A stretch of DNA of 64,000 nt from Stylonectria norvegica (lineage: Eukaryota > Ascomycota > Sordariomycetes > Hypocreales > Nectriaceae): positions 1 to 64,000 of the forward strand of contig JAANBC010000137.1 of NCBI GenBank assembly GCA_014621405.1, written 5' to 3'. Numbering within the stretch: the stretch's first letter is position 1; every line of letters starts with the position of its first letter. The notes beneath the pieces are model-generated. The model ran no database searches. It was not told where the DNA came from and was given only the letters and a program-made list of their open reading frames with translations. The translations under genes were made by a program, and so were the position numbers. Of this stretch, positions 35,842 through 46,723 are shown in pieces.

Positions 35842-36667
35842 ATGACTCCCAACAGTGAAAACACCATGGCTCGGTTCCTCCTGGCCATCATCAACCAGAA
35901 GAACCTCAAAGATGTCAGCCACCAGCAGCCTCCACTCCCAAGATTCCTCACTGACCTTCGCCTAGATCGACTGGAACAAAGTTGCCTCAGACCCTGTCCT
36001 CATGCAGCCCATTACGAACGGCCATGCTGCTAGGATGCGTTTTGCCAGGTTCAAGTCTTCCGTTACGGGCCACGAGCCTCAGAAGCGGGCCTCTCGCACC
36101 GAAGTCCGAGCCGACGACAAGTTTCGAGTCACGAAGCCCAAAAAGATTCAGCCTGCAAAGAGAGACAGTCTAGCCAAGTCCGAGTCTACCGCCGGCAGCT
36201 CCCCCTATACCCAAGTCCGTTCGCACTCCCCGAAGATCAAGCAGGAACAGAACCAGCCTGCTTATCTCGCGCAGTTCTCTCCCGCATCCAACCCGTCACC
36301 CTATATGACCACCGACGGACGAGACGACTTTAACCACAACAACAACACCCGATTCCTCACCCCGTGTAGCGACGACATGTCCCACACCCTCGCCGTGAAC
36401 CCTGCTTCACTCGAGGACGTTCGTCAGCGCAACGGCTTCGGCCCTTCTATGGACTGCAACCCCGCCTTCTTGCACCAAGCCAACCATGACTACAGTGTTC
36501 TTAACAAGTCACCTGCCTATCAAACCTTTGAAGCAGAGTATGACTTGAGCAGATACATGGCAGCTCCAGACACGCACAGCCCAGGCATGCTCGATAACAA
36601 CGGCGCTTCTTTGGCAGACTGCTCCCCAGAGTGGACAGACCGATTTGACGACCACATCGCATTTTGA
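35842..36667 (+). CDS. Myb-like DNA-binding domain protein (plus block, gene 1)
   Basis: CDS join(35842..35913,35966..36667), 257 residues; 52-bp intron with donor GTCAGC and branch ACTGACC. The N-terminal domain reads MARFLLAIINQKNLKD, then IDWNKVASDPVL and NGHAARMRFARFK, a single Myb-like fold in which the intron falls before the second helix rather than in the third. This type (RFLLxII...DWxxVA...NGHAARMRxxRFK) is widespread in filamentous ascomycetes as far as I recall. The rest is basic (KPKKIQPAKRDS) and then Ser/Asn/Pro-rich and disordered, ending DDHIAF. Probable nuclear regulator; target unknown. It is the first gene of the plus-strand block. Confidence 0.82.
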
Positions 36668-37608
36668 TACCCAGACAAAAAAGGCACGGGTAGAGGATGG
36701 ATAATGTACGAAAACGAGGATCTGGCTAGACTTTTTGCTTTTATGACTTAATGACATTGATCCCAAGGCGGGACTTCTTTTACTACTACTATCTTGCTCT
36801 CTACGATGTTTTCCTCTCTACTCACGGTTTGCTATTTGCTGCTGTATCAGGCACGTCTTTCTTACAATGTCGTTCTTGCAGTGAAACGAATTTTAGGGGA
36901 GTTGGGGAGTTTAGACTGTACAGTACTAGGTACTAGCTTTACACAGATGAAGAGCAATACAACCTGAGCCTTCAGTCTTATCTAAATCACAAATACTTTT
37001 TTGAAGGGCTGTCTGATATGCATAATGTCTCCTCGACTTTGTAAAGCTACCGTCTCTTTGTAGCTGTCTTTATCACGAAAGGGGTTCGCTGTCCTCGTCC
37101 TACTTGACCACGTACCCGAGGGGAATTCCTGCAATTCGATCTCAGCCTGTTCGCCCCAGATGCCCAAGTCTAGACGAAAACCAGCAAGTCCCACAGTGAA
37201 GGCGAGCAAACGAGCCTGTTTGACCCCGCAACCTGCCAGCTGGCTCGCACTTGGGCAGTTATTCTGGATGCCAATCCGGGTGGCCTACACAGCTCATCAC
37301 AAGGTTGACCGCTCACCGAAATTTCTGGTGCTTAAGTGAATCATTTGCACCAAAAAATAAATATTTTAGAGTGCCATTTGCACAAGCTCTCCTTCTCTTG
37401 CATCCTCTGCTAGCAATCATCTGCCCCGAGCAACACACATCTCCAGCACCACCTTCAAGCACCGCACCCAAAGTAAGTCTTCGCAGCTTCTATGCACTAC
37501 TACACACTCAAGCTCGAGGTCAATTTCCGTTTCGTTTGTTTTGCGACACTGTCATCGGAGACACATGCTGACGTCCCTTTGTAGCCGAGTCCACTAACAA
37601 CATCGACC
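36668..37608. other. Intergenic with 5'-UTR intron
   Basis: 941 bases between two plus-strand Myb-like genes. A likely 5'-UTR intron runs 37473-37584 (GTAAGT donor, GCTGACG branch, TAG acceptor) just before the next ATG. Confidence 0.6.
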
Positions 37609-38140
37609 ATGGCTGAGCCAAAGAAGGAGCCCACGCCCGCCGAAGCCATGCTGTTCTTCAGCATCGTAAAGAACACTCGAAACAAGGCGGACGTTGATTG
37701 GGACCTGGTTGCGACCGAACAGGGCTTCAAAAATGCTGAGGTGGCCAAGGTCGGCACTCCCTCTCTGCCTCTCCCCTGTCTTTAGCCCATGCTAATTCTA
37801 CATACAGGTTCGCTTCGGACAAGTGAAGCGCAAACTCGGCATTGCCAGCGATTCTGCGGGAGGCGGCGCGCGCACTACACCAAAGAAGGGAGCTGCTGCA
37901 TCGTCTGCGTCGACAACCCCGTCCAAGGTAGCCAAGACAACTGGTCGCACGGGTACCAAGGCCAAGGGAAAGGGGCGCGGCAAGGTCAAGAAAGAGGAGC
38001 CTGTGGACGATGACGAGGATCAGGATGAAGAAGCGGGATATCTTCAGATGAAGGAGGAACCGGAGGCGGAGGTCGATTACCAGCTCCACGACGAACAGCT
38101 GCAGAACGAGTTGAACGACGCTTACTTCACTCACTTCTAA
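37609..38140 (+). CDS. Small Myb-like protein with lysine-rich tail (plus block, gene 2)
   Basis: CDS join(37609..37749,37808..38140), 157 residues. The Myb-like domain reads EAMLFFSIVKNTRNKADVDWDLVATEQGF, then NAEVAKVRFGQVKRKLG, with a phase-0 intron of 58 bp inside helix 3 after AEVAK. The donor is the weaker GTCGGC; the branch is GCTAATT. The tail is Ala/Thr/Lys-rich (TTPSKVAKTTGRTGTKAKGK), then KVKKEEPVDDDEDQDEE, a KxEP sumoylation-like motif, and an acidic end. It is close in layout to the next gene downstream (same order: Myb-like domain, TPxK tail, KKEP motif). Nuclear role inferred. Confidence 0.82.
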
Positions 38141-39004
38141 AGCTTTGTATTCTTCTAGATACATGGCTTGGAACTGTTCTAGTGGGGGGATTCATACCTC
38201 TTGGAGGTGGCTTTGAGACTTGCAAGGAGAGGACTGCACATAACTAGGGTGCTGGTGGTTAGGGGTAGCAATGCCATTTTGGCATTCGTAGAGACTTGAA
38301 GTTTCTAATACGAGTTTACAGAATATGAAATGTCCCCCCAACTGTGCACATATTATTCTTCGTATGATTTGATGTTCGGTGGTGAACATGGCGGCGTCAA
38401 AGAGCTACTGCGTGCCTTCAGTTCCCACTCCCCCTTTCTTAGGACAGTCACCTGAGGTGAGCGAAGGTTGGGAGGCAGCCGTTTGCGATGCGGCGCGCAG
38501 TATCTTATTGACTTAAATTCACATTCAAGAGCCCAATCAATCGAGCTACATGCAAACGAGATGTTTTGTGGCCTATTAGGGGGCTTGCTTCACTCACCTT
38601 CATCTCACATTTCCCTTTGTGTAAACCAGCTGCCAGCCAGTGCAAACACTCGCCCAGCACCACCGCTCCGAGCTCTCTGAAATTCACCTAAAGTGCCTGA
38701 GAGAAATTTATTCCTTTTAGCAGCCAAACCCTTCTTTTGCCTAGCCATATTGAGTTATCTCTCTTCTTTTACCATCCTTGATTGCCATCTTCTCCTCACT
38801 CTGCTCACCACCCAACTCCGCTGCCATCCAGCACAACCCCGAACTATAACACTCTTCTGTCTTGACACAAGATCCCGGCCTATCTCTGAGCTTCTACTTC
38901 TTCGGTATCCATCTTAATATGTAAGTTTTTTCATCTCACCATTCCGTCGCTCTCATCTCGCCCTGACCTCTAACTCGACTCCAAGCCCACCCACCAACTC
39001 AGCC
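38141..39004. other. Intergenic with 5'-UTR intron
   Basis: 864 bases. A likely 5'-UTR intron (38921-39002, GTAAGT donor, CTAACTC branch) ends two bases before the next ATG. Otherwise no gene. Confidence 0.6.
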
Positions 39005-39421
39005 ATGCCTCCCAAGAAAGCAAGCCCTGTCGATCCTGAGGCTCCCATCGGCCTGACCGAAGGTGAACTGCGCTTCATCAAGGCCGTCTTCGACAACATG
39101 ACCCAGAAGCCCGACGCCGACTGGGATCTCGTGGCCGCCGCTCTAGGCCTCAAGGACGCCAAGTGCGCCAAAGAGCGCTTCCGCCAAATGTCGGTCCGCC
39201 ACGGATGGCGCGACTCGTCGGCCACGGCAACCCCTCGCAAGGCCAAGGGCGGCGCCGCTGCTGGCGACGGCTCGGACCAGTTCAAGGTGGCCAAGAAGCC
39301 GCGCACCCCGCGCAAGAAGGTCAAGAAGGACGTGGATGCCGAGGAGGAGGATGATGTGAAGCCAAAGAAGGAGCCGGTTGATACTGAGATGGACGATCGA
39401 GAGACGACTGTCGAGGCTTGA
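39005..39421 (+). CDS. Small Myb-like protein with lysine-rich tail (plus block, gene 3)
   Basis: A single coding exon of 138 residues. The Myb-like domain reads GELRFIKAVFDNMTQKPDADWDLVAAALGL and DAKCAKERFRQMSVRHGW, comparable to the neighbouring genes but without an intron in helix 3. The tail has TPRKAKGGAAAG, KKPRTPRKKVKKD, then an acidic run and KPKKEPVDTEMDD, which again contains a sumoylation-like KKEP. Codon use is strongly C-ending in the domain. The single exon fits either intron loss or a separate subfamily. Nuclear DNA or nucleosome binding inferred; no known function. Confidence 0.85.
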   Translation: MPPKKASPVDPEAPIGLTEGELRFIKAVFDNMTQKPDADWDLVAAALGLKDAKCAKERFRQMSVRHGWRDSSATATPRKAKGGAAAGDGSDQFKVAKKPRTPRKKVKKDVDAEEEDDVKPKKEPVDTEMDDRETTVEA

Positions 39422-40844
39422 TGATCACGCATTTCTTACAGATGGAGGTGCCTATGGAGAGAGAGACGGTGATCTATCTATCTGACTCGGTTTGGGGGGC
39501 ACGAGGGCGCATGAGTACTTTGGTCTTCTAGGTATTACTCGGGATCAACTCGATGATCATCCTGGATGAATAAATTTCTGTCAAGGACAGACTCTGACAT
39601 CAATATTAAATTTGTCCGAGTGTATGTGAGGTGATCTGCCAGTATAATCAAGATGGACAAGCATTAACCTCAAGTAAGTGATTCCCGGCAAATAGTGTTC
39701 AGAGATGCTGTACCGATATTTTGGGTGATAGCTGGATTCATACCGTCTTTGTGATGTACTCGAGCGCCGAAAATATTCACCGGCCATCTGCACAAACGCG
39801 CCAAACTCACGCGACACTCAAGACTCAACACTCGAGACTCGACACTCGAAGACCTCCCACTAGACTGACCAATAACCGAGCAAATGTGACTGAATTCACT
39901 TTCTCTCCACTTCAGTTACGCCGCTCCCCCCCGCACGTTATCTGAGAACCTGCGCAGTTTCCGCCAGGTGGCAGCCAGCCCCCTTTTCGCCCACCTCACA
40001 ACAATAACACTCGCCGCTCTACCACCCTCCGAGAATAATAAAACGATATCCGGCCTGCTGAAAGCTAGAGTGGGTCTGCTGGTTTATGCCTTTATATTTT
40101 GACCGACGCTCGCGGTCAAACTTCTGAGTGTTGCATCCTCCTCCCGCACATCACTACACAACCCCAACACTACATCACCACAACACTACACCACCACAAC
40201 ACTACACCACCACAACACTACACCACCAGAACAAGTTGCATCGTCGTGTCTCCAGGTAAGAGAACTCTCATCTTTTCTTGGAAACCCTTCCATCCGGTCC
40301 CAAGATATCTCATTTAGCGCGCGTCTCTTTTTGTTCAACTTCTTATCGCGTCCATCCATTCACCTCGCGCCTCCACAGCGAAGCCTGGCAAACGCAAACA
40401 CTCCAAACTCGAGGCCCGACACCTGGCGACTCTGTGTCTCTTTTTTCTCTCCTGGTTCTTTCTCGTCTCTTTCTCCGACTTCTGTTTACACTGCCTCATT
40501 CGCTTTCCTCTGCTCACAATCATCTGCCAATACTTCCTCTACCGACACTTCCCTACTCGCACTCCTGCATCGACACTCTCCCTCAGACATCATCACTTCC
40601 CTACCGCCCTTTCGACGCTTTCATCTACATGCCACCTCCCGTCCACGAACTCAGATCCCACGCCGAGTCTGTGAGTACGAGCTGTCCCTGACCGAAACCT
40701 TGCTGCGCCTCCGCCGTCGCTTCTCCGATCATGGGGCTCTTACTTTCACTCGTTGCTCTTCTTGTTTGTTGTTCAGCGTCTCTAACGCAACGGGTCTCTA
40801 GAATCCGGTTCATTTAGCACACCCAACTCCATCAACTCGACATC
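39422..40844. other. Intergenic with 16-bp tandem repeat and probable 5' leader intron
   Basis: 1.4 kb. It contains four 16-bp repeats (40165-40228) followed at 40256 by a strong donor GTAAGA. The C/T-rich stretch from there to the next ATG may be a 5'-UTR intron of over 500 bases. No coding gene supported. Confidence 0.55.
40165..40228 (+). repeat. 16-bp tandem repeat, four copies
   Basis: Four units of CAACACTACACCACCA (the first differs by one base) upstream of a Myb-like gene, just before a donor-like GTAAGA. Probably transcribed leader. Confidence 0.9.
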
Positions 40845-41433
40845 ATGACTAGCAAGCAGGACCCCAGCGATCAGGTCAAGTTCCTTGTAGCTTGTATCGG
40901 ACATACCACCAATGGAAGGGTAAGTCGATCTTGACCCGAAGCAAAAGAACGAAGCTAAAAGATACAGCCCGACTTTGCGCAAGTCGCCAACGACCTTGCG
41001 ATTGTCTCCAAGGCTGCCGCGTACGTACTCCCTTTCAACCCACCTCGATGTCCAGCACTAATACGAGGCCAAACAGTCAGAAGCGGTACGAGCGAATGCT
41101 CAAGGCCCACGGCATCAACACCAAGGGCGGTGCCGCCACCAGCGGCAATACGACCCCGGACAAGGCCCCCGCCACGCCCAACAAGCGTAAGGCCAAGGCT
41201 CCCACCGCAACTGGCAGTGCTACGAAGAAGACCAAGGCCACGCCTACCAAGAAGGAGTCGGACGACGACGATGAGAAGCCCGCCAAGGCACGTGGCAAGG
41301 TGAAGGCAGAAGACGATGCCGCTTCGTCTTCTTCGCTCACCGGTATGTGCAGTCTTTGTATGTTACCCACTTGTTGCTGACTTTGATAGATCCCCCTTCG
41401 GATAGCGACAAGTCCATGAAGGATGAGTGCTAG
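40845..41433 (+). CDS. Small Myb-like protein (plus block, gene 4)
   Basis: CDS join(40845..40919,40968..41020,41077..41342,41390..41433), 145 residues, introns 48, 56 and 47 bp. The domain reads DQVKFLVACIGHTTNGR, PDFAQVANDLAIVSKAAA and QKRYERMLKAHGI, cut before helix 2 and again inside helix 3 in phase 2, the phase used in the minus block. The pattern (VSKxAAxKRYERxLKAHGI) is a recurring fungal Myb-like domain. The tail has TPNKRKAKAPT, SATKKTKATPTKKE, acidic runs, and ends SDSDKSMKDEC from a 44-nt last exon. Probably nuclear and DNA-binding; function unknown. Confidence 0.85.
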
Positions 41434-42339
41434 AGGGAGGTCTTCTAAGACGCTCCATGCACAGGTTCGGTAACAAGAGTGGCAGGATGACTCTTCGTTT
41501 GGCATTGATCGCTCTGGAATCGATCACTTTGGGCTTTTCAGCAGTTAGCTGGAGCATGATAGTTGGGAATATCGTAGCTAGTAGGAATTGCCCACATTTT
41601 CCGGGTGATGCATAGCTGACACACTACGATGATTTGTGGCTGTACCTGGAAATAAAATCACAGAGTTTTGTCTCTTCACTCTTTTATGTGCCATATATCC
41701 GTGTATGTTTTCTTAGTTCACGAGACTTGAAGATGTTGTTTTGCTTGACAATTTGGGGTGCTCTCGACTCCAGGAGTAAATACCCCTGAATGACAAGACC
41801 TGAGTGCTTCAACAGCTACAGACTCACAATCACAGCCCTACTGTCCACGATATTGCCAGAACAACTTCCGTACTTTATGTTTCTGTGTGCTATCACTTGC
41901 CAGCCTCTTCCGCACACCTGCCAGCTGCGCATACCGCCCCAAGCCTCCTCTCACCGGACCCTCACAATGGCCCCGCCCGCCTACCAGCAAATCGACCGCC
42001 TCACTTTTTCAGCCATTATGTTATTGTGACAATGGGCCTCCCACACAGTGAGAACAAACCGTATTGTCACGGCTATGACTGGCTGCTCATATATTTCTGT
42101 TCGTCGTCACTCTGAAAATTTCAGAATTCTCTCTTCTTCATCACGTCTGTGACTCAAGCTTGCAAGCCATCATCCTGCAACTGGGCTTTCGTCTCTTGTC
42201 AAGGAGCTTCCCAATTCCTACGGCTCAACACCAAGCACATCCTTCGCTCTCTCTTTTCAGACGTATTTGTCGACCTCCAACTCGACTCTTCCAGACGAAG
42301 GTTCCTTGACTACTTCTTTGGACCAGTCCGTTCTTCATC
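41434..42339. other. Intergenic
   Basis: 906 bases between a Myb-like gene and the heptad-repeat gene. C/T-rich towards the downstream ATG. No gene supported. Confidence 0.6.
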
Positions 42340-44022
42340 ATGTCGACTTCATCCATTTTCCCCTCCCCGGCTACGAAGCCCGTGGGAAACAGCACTTCGC
42401 CCCAAACCAAGCTCAACGAAGCTCCCCCCTTCACCATCTACGGCTTGACCACTCCTCCCGAGTCCCCAGTCGATGCCACTCTTCCCCCATACAGCAAGTC
42501 CGTCAATGTCACAGCCGGACCCTCCAACATGATCGTGGCGGGCGGCGTTGTCTATCCTTCTAGCCAAATCCAGATGATGGCCGAGCAACTGCTCCAAGCC
42601 CGACGAAACGGCGAGTATCCCACCACCACGGCCTCCCCCTTGGACGCTGCCGTCGTCGTTGAAGACTACGACTTCCTCGCTCGCCTCCGAGCAGCTCGCG
42701 GAGCAAACCCCAACGATGCCGCTCCCGAGGCATACAAGAAGCTCCGCGTTGAGGTAGCCCGCCGCATCGCCGAGCGCGATTCCTCGCACAACGACGAGGA
42801 GCACAAGCAAGAGGCGGCCCGCCGAGTCAACACTTACTTGCGGTCCGTGCAACAGGAGCGCCGATATTTCGATGCTGCCAATACTATGCTGCAGAAGCGC
42901 GGTGTGAAGAACCCCACGCAACTTGACCTCGACAACATCACTGAGGAAATATTTGCCATTGTTGAACACGCTGCTGAACAGACCATGGCCGATGCGGCTG
43001 CGCCGTTGCGCATGAACATTGGCAAGCTCGGCGTTGAGACTGCAGACTACAAGAAGAACAACGATGCGCTTGGCAATCACCTTGAGGCTCTTGGTCGCCA
43101 GAATGACACTTGCAGTCGCCAGAACGATGCGTACACTCGACACAACGAAACCTTTACTCGACAGAACGAAGTCCACAGCGAGGCTTTCAAGCAGCAGAAA
43201 GACGCTCTTGCTCAGCAGCACGATACCTTTGGTCGACAGAACGAAGTTCTCACTCAGCAAATCTCTGAGCACAAGGACGTTTTCAACAAGCAGATCTCTC
43301 AACAGAATGACGTTTTCGTTCAGCAGATCAACCAGCAAGAAGAACTCCTCTCGCAGCAGACCGATACCTTCGCTTCGCAGAACGACACTCTTGGCCGATA
43401 CAACGAGGCTTTCGCCGAGCATGTCACTCTCCAAAGCGAAGTCTTCATTGCGCAAAACGATGCATTCGCACGCCAAAACGACACCCTTGCCAGACTTGAA
43501 GAGCGGTTCACTCAACAGCTTTCCACCCTCAGTCAGCAAAACAACATTCACCAGGCCACCATCCAGGTCCAATCCAGCAACATCTCGGCCTTGGAGAACA
43601 TGCTTGAAACTCAGACCAGGAACGCTCAGATCATGAACGACCAGATCACCAGCGTTGTCAGCCTCGTCAACCACATCTCGCAGCGACTACTGAACCTGCC
43701 TGAAGCTGTTCAAGATCTCGTCTACCACGCTTCTAGGGACCAGACTAACGAGTCCATTGCGAAAATCATGCTTGTGCAACAGCGAGTCATGCTTGAGCTC
43801 GAGCAGGAGGCTCGTCAGAGGGAAACGGGTTTGAGAGCCGAGCAGTATGGAGAACTTCACCTTGGAGGTCGAGGATCTCAGGATACGGCAGTTGATGGCG
43901 CCGCCGAGGAGCAGGACGTGGAGCAAGGACAGGAACTTTTACTGAAGAGAGCTTCACAGGGAGTCAAGGGCAGGGGAAATGTGCGAAAGTTAATTCGCAA
44001 CGTTTTCAGACGCCGTCAATGA
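42340..44022 (+). CDS. Coiled-coil protein built of Asn/Gln heptads
   Basis: Uninterrupted ORF of 560 residues. The first 120 residues are disordered and Pro/Ser/Thr-rich. A charged helical part follows (EAYKKLRVEVARRIAERD, RRVNTYLRSVQQERRYF). Residues about 245-400 are an array of seven-residue units of the type xRQNDxF or TFxRQNE, repeated roughly twenty times. After that come a Leu-containing coil and a basic C-terminus (VRKLIRNVFRRRQ). Heptads with Asn/Gln at inside positions are unusual for a stable coiled coil and could favour parallel, weak or switchable association. I do not recognise the family. It stands alone inside the plus-strand Myb-like block; whether that is meaningful is unknown. 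The long antisense frame is a shadow. Confidence 0.82.
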   Translation: MSTSSIFPSPATKPVGNSTSPQTKLNEAPPFTIYGLTTPPESPVDATLPPYSKSVNVTAGPSNMIVAGGVVYPSSQIQMMAEQLLQARRNGEYPTTTASPLDAAVVVEDYDFLARLRAARGANPNDAAPEAYKKLRVEVARRIAERDSSHNDEEHKQEAARRVNTYLRSVQQERRYFDAANTMLQKRGVKNPTQLDLDNITEEIFAIVEHAAEQTMADAAAPLRMNIGKLGVETADYKKNNDALGNHLEALGRQNDTCSRQNDAYTRHNETFTRQNEVHSEAFKQQKDALAQQHDTFGRQNEVLTQQISEHKDVFNKQISQQNDVFVQQINQQEELLSQQTDTFASQNDTLGRYNEAFAEHVTLQSEVFIAQNDAFARQNDTLARLEERFTQQLSTLSQQNNIHQATIQVQSSNISALENMLETQTRNAQIMNDQITSVVSLVNHISQRLLNLPEAVQDLVYHASRDQTNESIAKIMLVQQRVMLELEQEARQRETGLRAEQYGELHLGGRGSQDTAVDGAAEEQDVEQGQELLLKRASQGVKGRGNVRKLIRNVFRRRQ

Positions 44023-45189
44023 TTAGAATAGGATGGTAATTGGCACTTGACAGCACGGAGCGAGGCGCTTTTGGTAGAGTATCGCAGAATCAGGAGTAGT
44101 AACAGAAGTTGACGTAATATGAGCTGCCGCGGAAGCATCATGCATTACCCGGAGCGATGAAAGCACGTGAAGCTGTGAATCACAATTGACCGGATCTGTT
44201 AAGTGGCTCGTGCGTGCCGGTGCCTTAAGCTTAGCGTGGGGGTCTTGACCGTGTGTTCTTCTAAACATCGCGGCCCTGGCATTTTGGTGTTCAAGTGTGT
44301 TCACCCCTGATTTTTACGCGTTCTGGGCTTCAACACCACAACAGCAAAAATGCATCAAAGAACTTGCTTGGACTTCAACATAGTTCAAAGGCTATGTATA
44401 GAGCTTCACAAATTGTGTGCTCAATTGTATCTTGTAGATTGCGCTTTCTGTGGGAGAAGTTCCTCTTCGCTCCGAACCGCCCCCCCTATTTTTCAGCAAC
44501 TCGAAGCAACTCGCAACATATTTCTGTTCTCCTACCAACTTACGTCCATCTTCACTGAAGACTTTTGTGGGACCTTTACGTCGGTGTCTTCATGCCATTG
44601 GAGTTCAGTCATGCGGGCTCGGCTGGTTTGCATGATGCCCTTGCGGCCGGGTTGCCAGCTGTCAAACCTCCTCGATGTTCCCAGCTGTAACTGTAGCTAC
44701 CAGGTCGAGTATTCACTGGGCTTAGAGAGCTGTTTGCTCTGCTACCCAGCCCCCGCTGCTCGCCGGTGAATGTGTTCTTGGGCATACTAATACTTCTTCA
44801 TCTCTCTCTTTTACTCTGTCCTCCTTCTTTCTCTCTTTTCTTTACCACACCATCTTCATCAGCCATCGGAAGTTTTGTCAACTTCCCTCATCTACACTTC
44901 ATACCTACTAAACCCCAAGCCAACATCTACGATAACCTCTACATCGACAGAGTTTGACCAGAACGACAACTACTTAGACCGGCTGCTGTCAGTCAACTTA
45001 CCCGTTGTCTTCAGACTTGGTAAGTCTTACTCTCTTTCAACCACTCTCACTCTCTTTCATCCACTCTCACTCTCTTTCCATCTACTCTCGATAAAACAGT
45101 CCCTTTGCCGGACTCTGGATGTAAGTCGGAGTGGGCTTTTATTGACTCCACCAGTTATCTAGTAAACGATACCGACAAACTTTCTCAAG
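44023..45189. other. Intergenic with probable 5'-UTR intron
   Basis: 1.2 kb. A donor GTAAGT at 45020 and an acceptor near 45154 suggest a 5'-UTR intron that contains about three imperfect copies of a CACTCTCACTCTCTTT-type unit (45030-45085). No coding gene recognised. Confidence 0.55.
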
Positions 45190-46723
45190 ATGGGAAAGAC
45201 GAAAGCACCCAAGGTTACCAACACCCCGGCTAAGGCCACTCGATCGGCCACTAAGGCTGCCAAAACCGAACCTCCTTCGGCTATTCCTTCAAAGGTAACG
45301 AAGGCCACGAAACCCAAGGCTACGAAACCTAAGGCTACGAAAGTCAAGAAGGAACATTCCCACCATCTCCCTACCGATGAGCAGATTCGAGGAAACGGCC
45401 GTGTCGTCGGACGAAGTCTCATCTCATGGAACCGTAAGTAAACCTCCTGTTCCCATACGCTACATGTCACCTCCTCCTCCCAGAATACTAATCAGTAGCA
45501 GGACCAAGAATGGCGGAGAAACTCCTTCTCCACATCGCCTATGAGTGTAACCGACACCAAATCGAGTTGCCATGGAATTCCATCGCCCACAGAATGCATC
45601 CTGGTTCTTCGGGTGCTTCTATCCAGCAGCACATGAACCGAATGCGCAAAGATCTTGTAGCTGAGGGTCATCTCGTACCCCCTCCTCTTCTGCGTCCCGG
45701 TGCTTTCACCGTGGGCAAGGAAGTCCGAGGATACATTCGAGATCAGACCGACGGTAATGACAAAGAGACTACTCGCGAGGTCTTGTTCACCGAGGCGGTT
45801 GACGATCGCCGATTTAATCTACCCGATGCGGTAGAGTACAAGAACTTACCTTGCTTGACTGATAACGAAGAATCGCCCGCAGGCAACTCTCAGCACCCTG
45901 GCACGCCTGCTCCTGTGCCGGATACTCCGACACGGATGCCTCATAGGCGTCCTCGCATCCCAAGCTCGCTAGGGTTGATTGATCCGATGTCTTCTTGGGC
46001 AGAGTACCAAGATAACCTCGGAGCGGAGAAGGATATAGTGGAGCCGGTCCTCAGCTTTGCTAGCAGTGTCCCGGTAAGCGAACATCAACTGCTACCGACG
46101 GGACTTAGAAACACTGACATGAAACAGAACACTCAGAACAGTCTCCTCTACCCAACCCCGAACTACATTGGCATCCCCCAGTCAATGAATAACAACTTCA
46201 TCCCGACACCTACGAATAACAACTTCGGATATAATGACCCATTCGCACAGATGGGCCAGTATGGACTCCAACCTTGTATGACTGGTAGCCTCGGAACCCC
46301 TGTCATGAACGGGTATGCGAATTACCCACCTAATGTCATGACCCCATATGACAACTATTCCCCCAATGTTATAAACCCACATGAGAGCTACGCACTCGGT
46401 GTTACGAATACCTACGAGACCATCCCAAATAGTCAACTGTCTTTCGGTGCCGCCGTCGGACAGCCCGCGCCAGTCAACGACTTAAGCAGCGGATATGTGG
46501 TATCAGAGCCCAAAGTTGGCCTCAAGCGGTCACTGACTCCGGTGACCTCGCCGACACATCCTGCCGAAAAGGCGGACACCCAGGGCCAGCCAGAAGAAGA
46601 CGCCGAAGTAGCCCTGAAGGATTTCGTGGTTAGTTTCCTCTCCTCTTCTAACAATGCCCTCATCTGACAGTATCCTAGGTTAACGCCGAATTCATCGACG
46701 GCACGACTCTGGCTGACTACTGA
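45190..46723 (+). CDS. Myb/SANT-like protein with basic N-terminus (plus block, gene 5)
   Basis: CDS join(45190..45433,45502..46628,46679..46723), 471 residues. Unlike its neighbours the basic tail is at the front: KxTKxxKATKPKATKPKATK repeats, then a conserved helical domain AEKLLLHIAYECNRHQIELP, WNSIAHRMHPGSSGASIQQH and MNRMRKDLVAEGHLVPPPL. This WxxIAxRxHPGSSGxxIxQHxxRxR pattern is a fungal Myb-like class that I recall from many Sordariomycetes. The remainder is Asn/Pro/Tyr-rich and disordered, with repeats such as NNNF and YPPNVMTPYDNY, and short acidic ends. The 68-bp intron has an ACTAAT branch; the last intron has a GTTAGT donor. Probably a nuclear regulator of unknown target. Confidence 0.82.

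Noticed and set aside
42349..43674. 441-codon minus-strand ORF
   Set aside because: Shadow of the heptad-repeat gene; repeated codons keep the antisense frame open.
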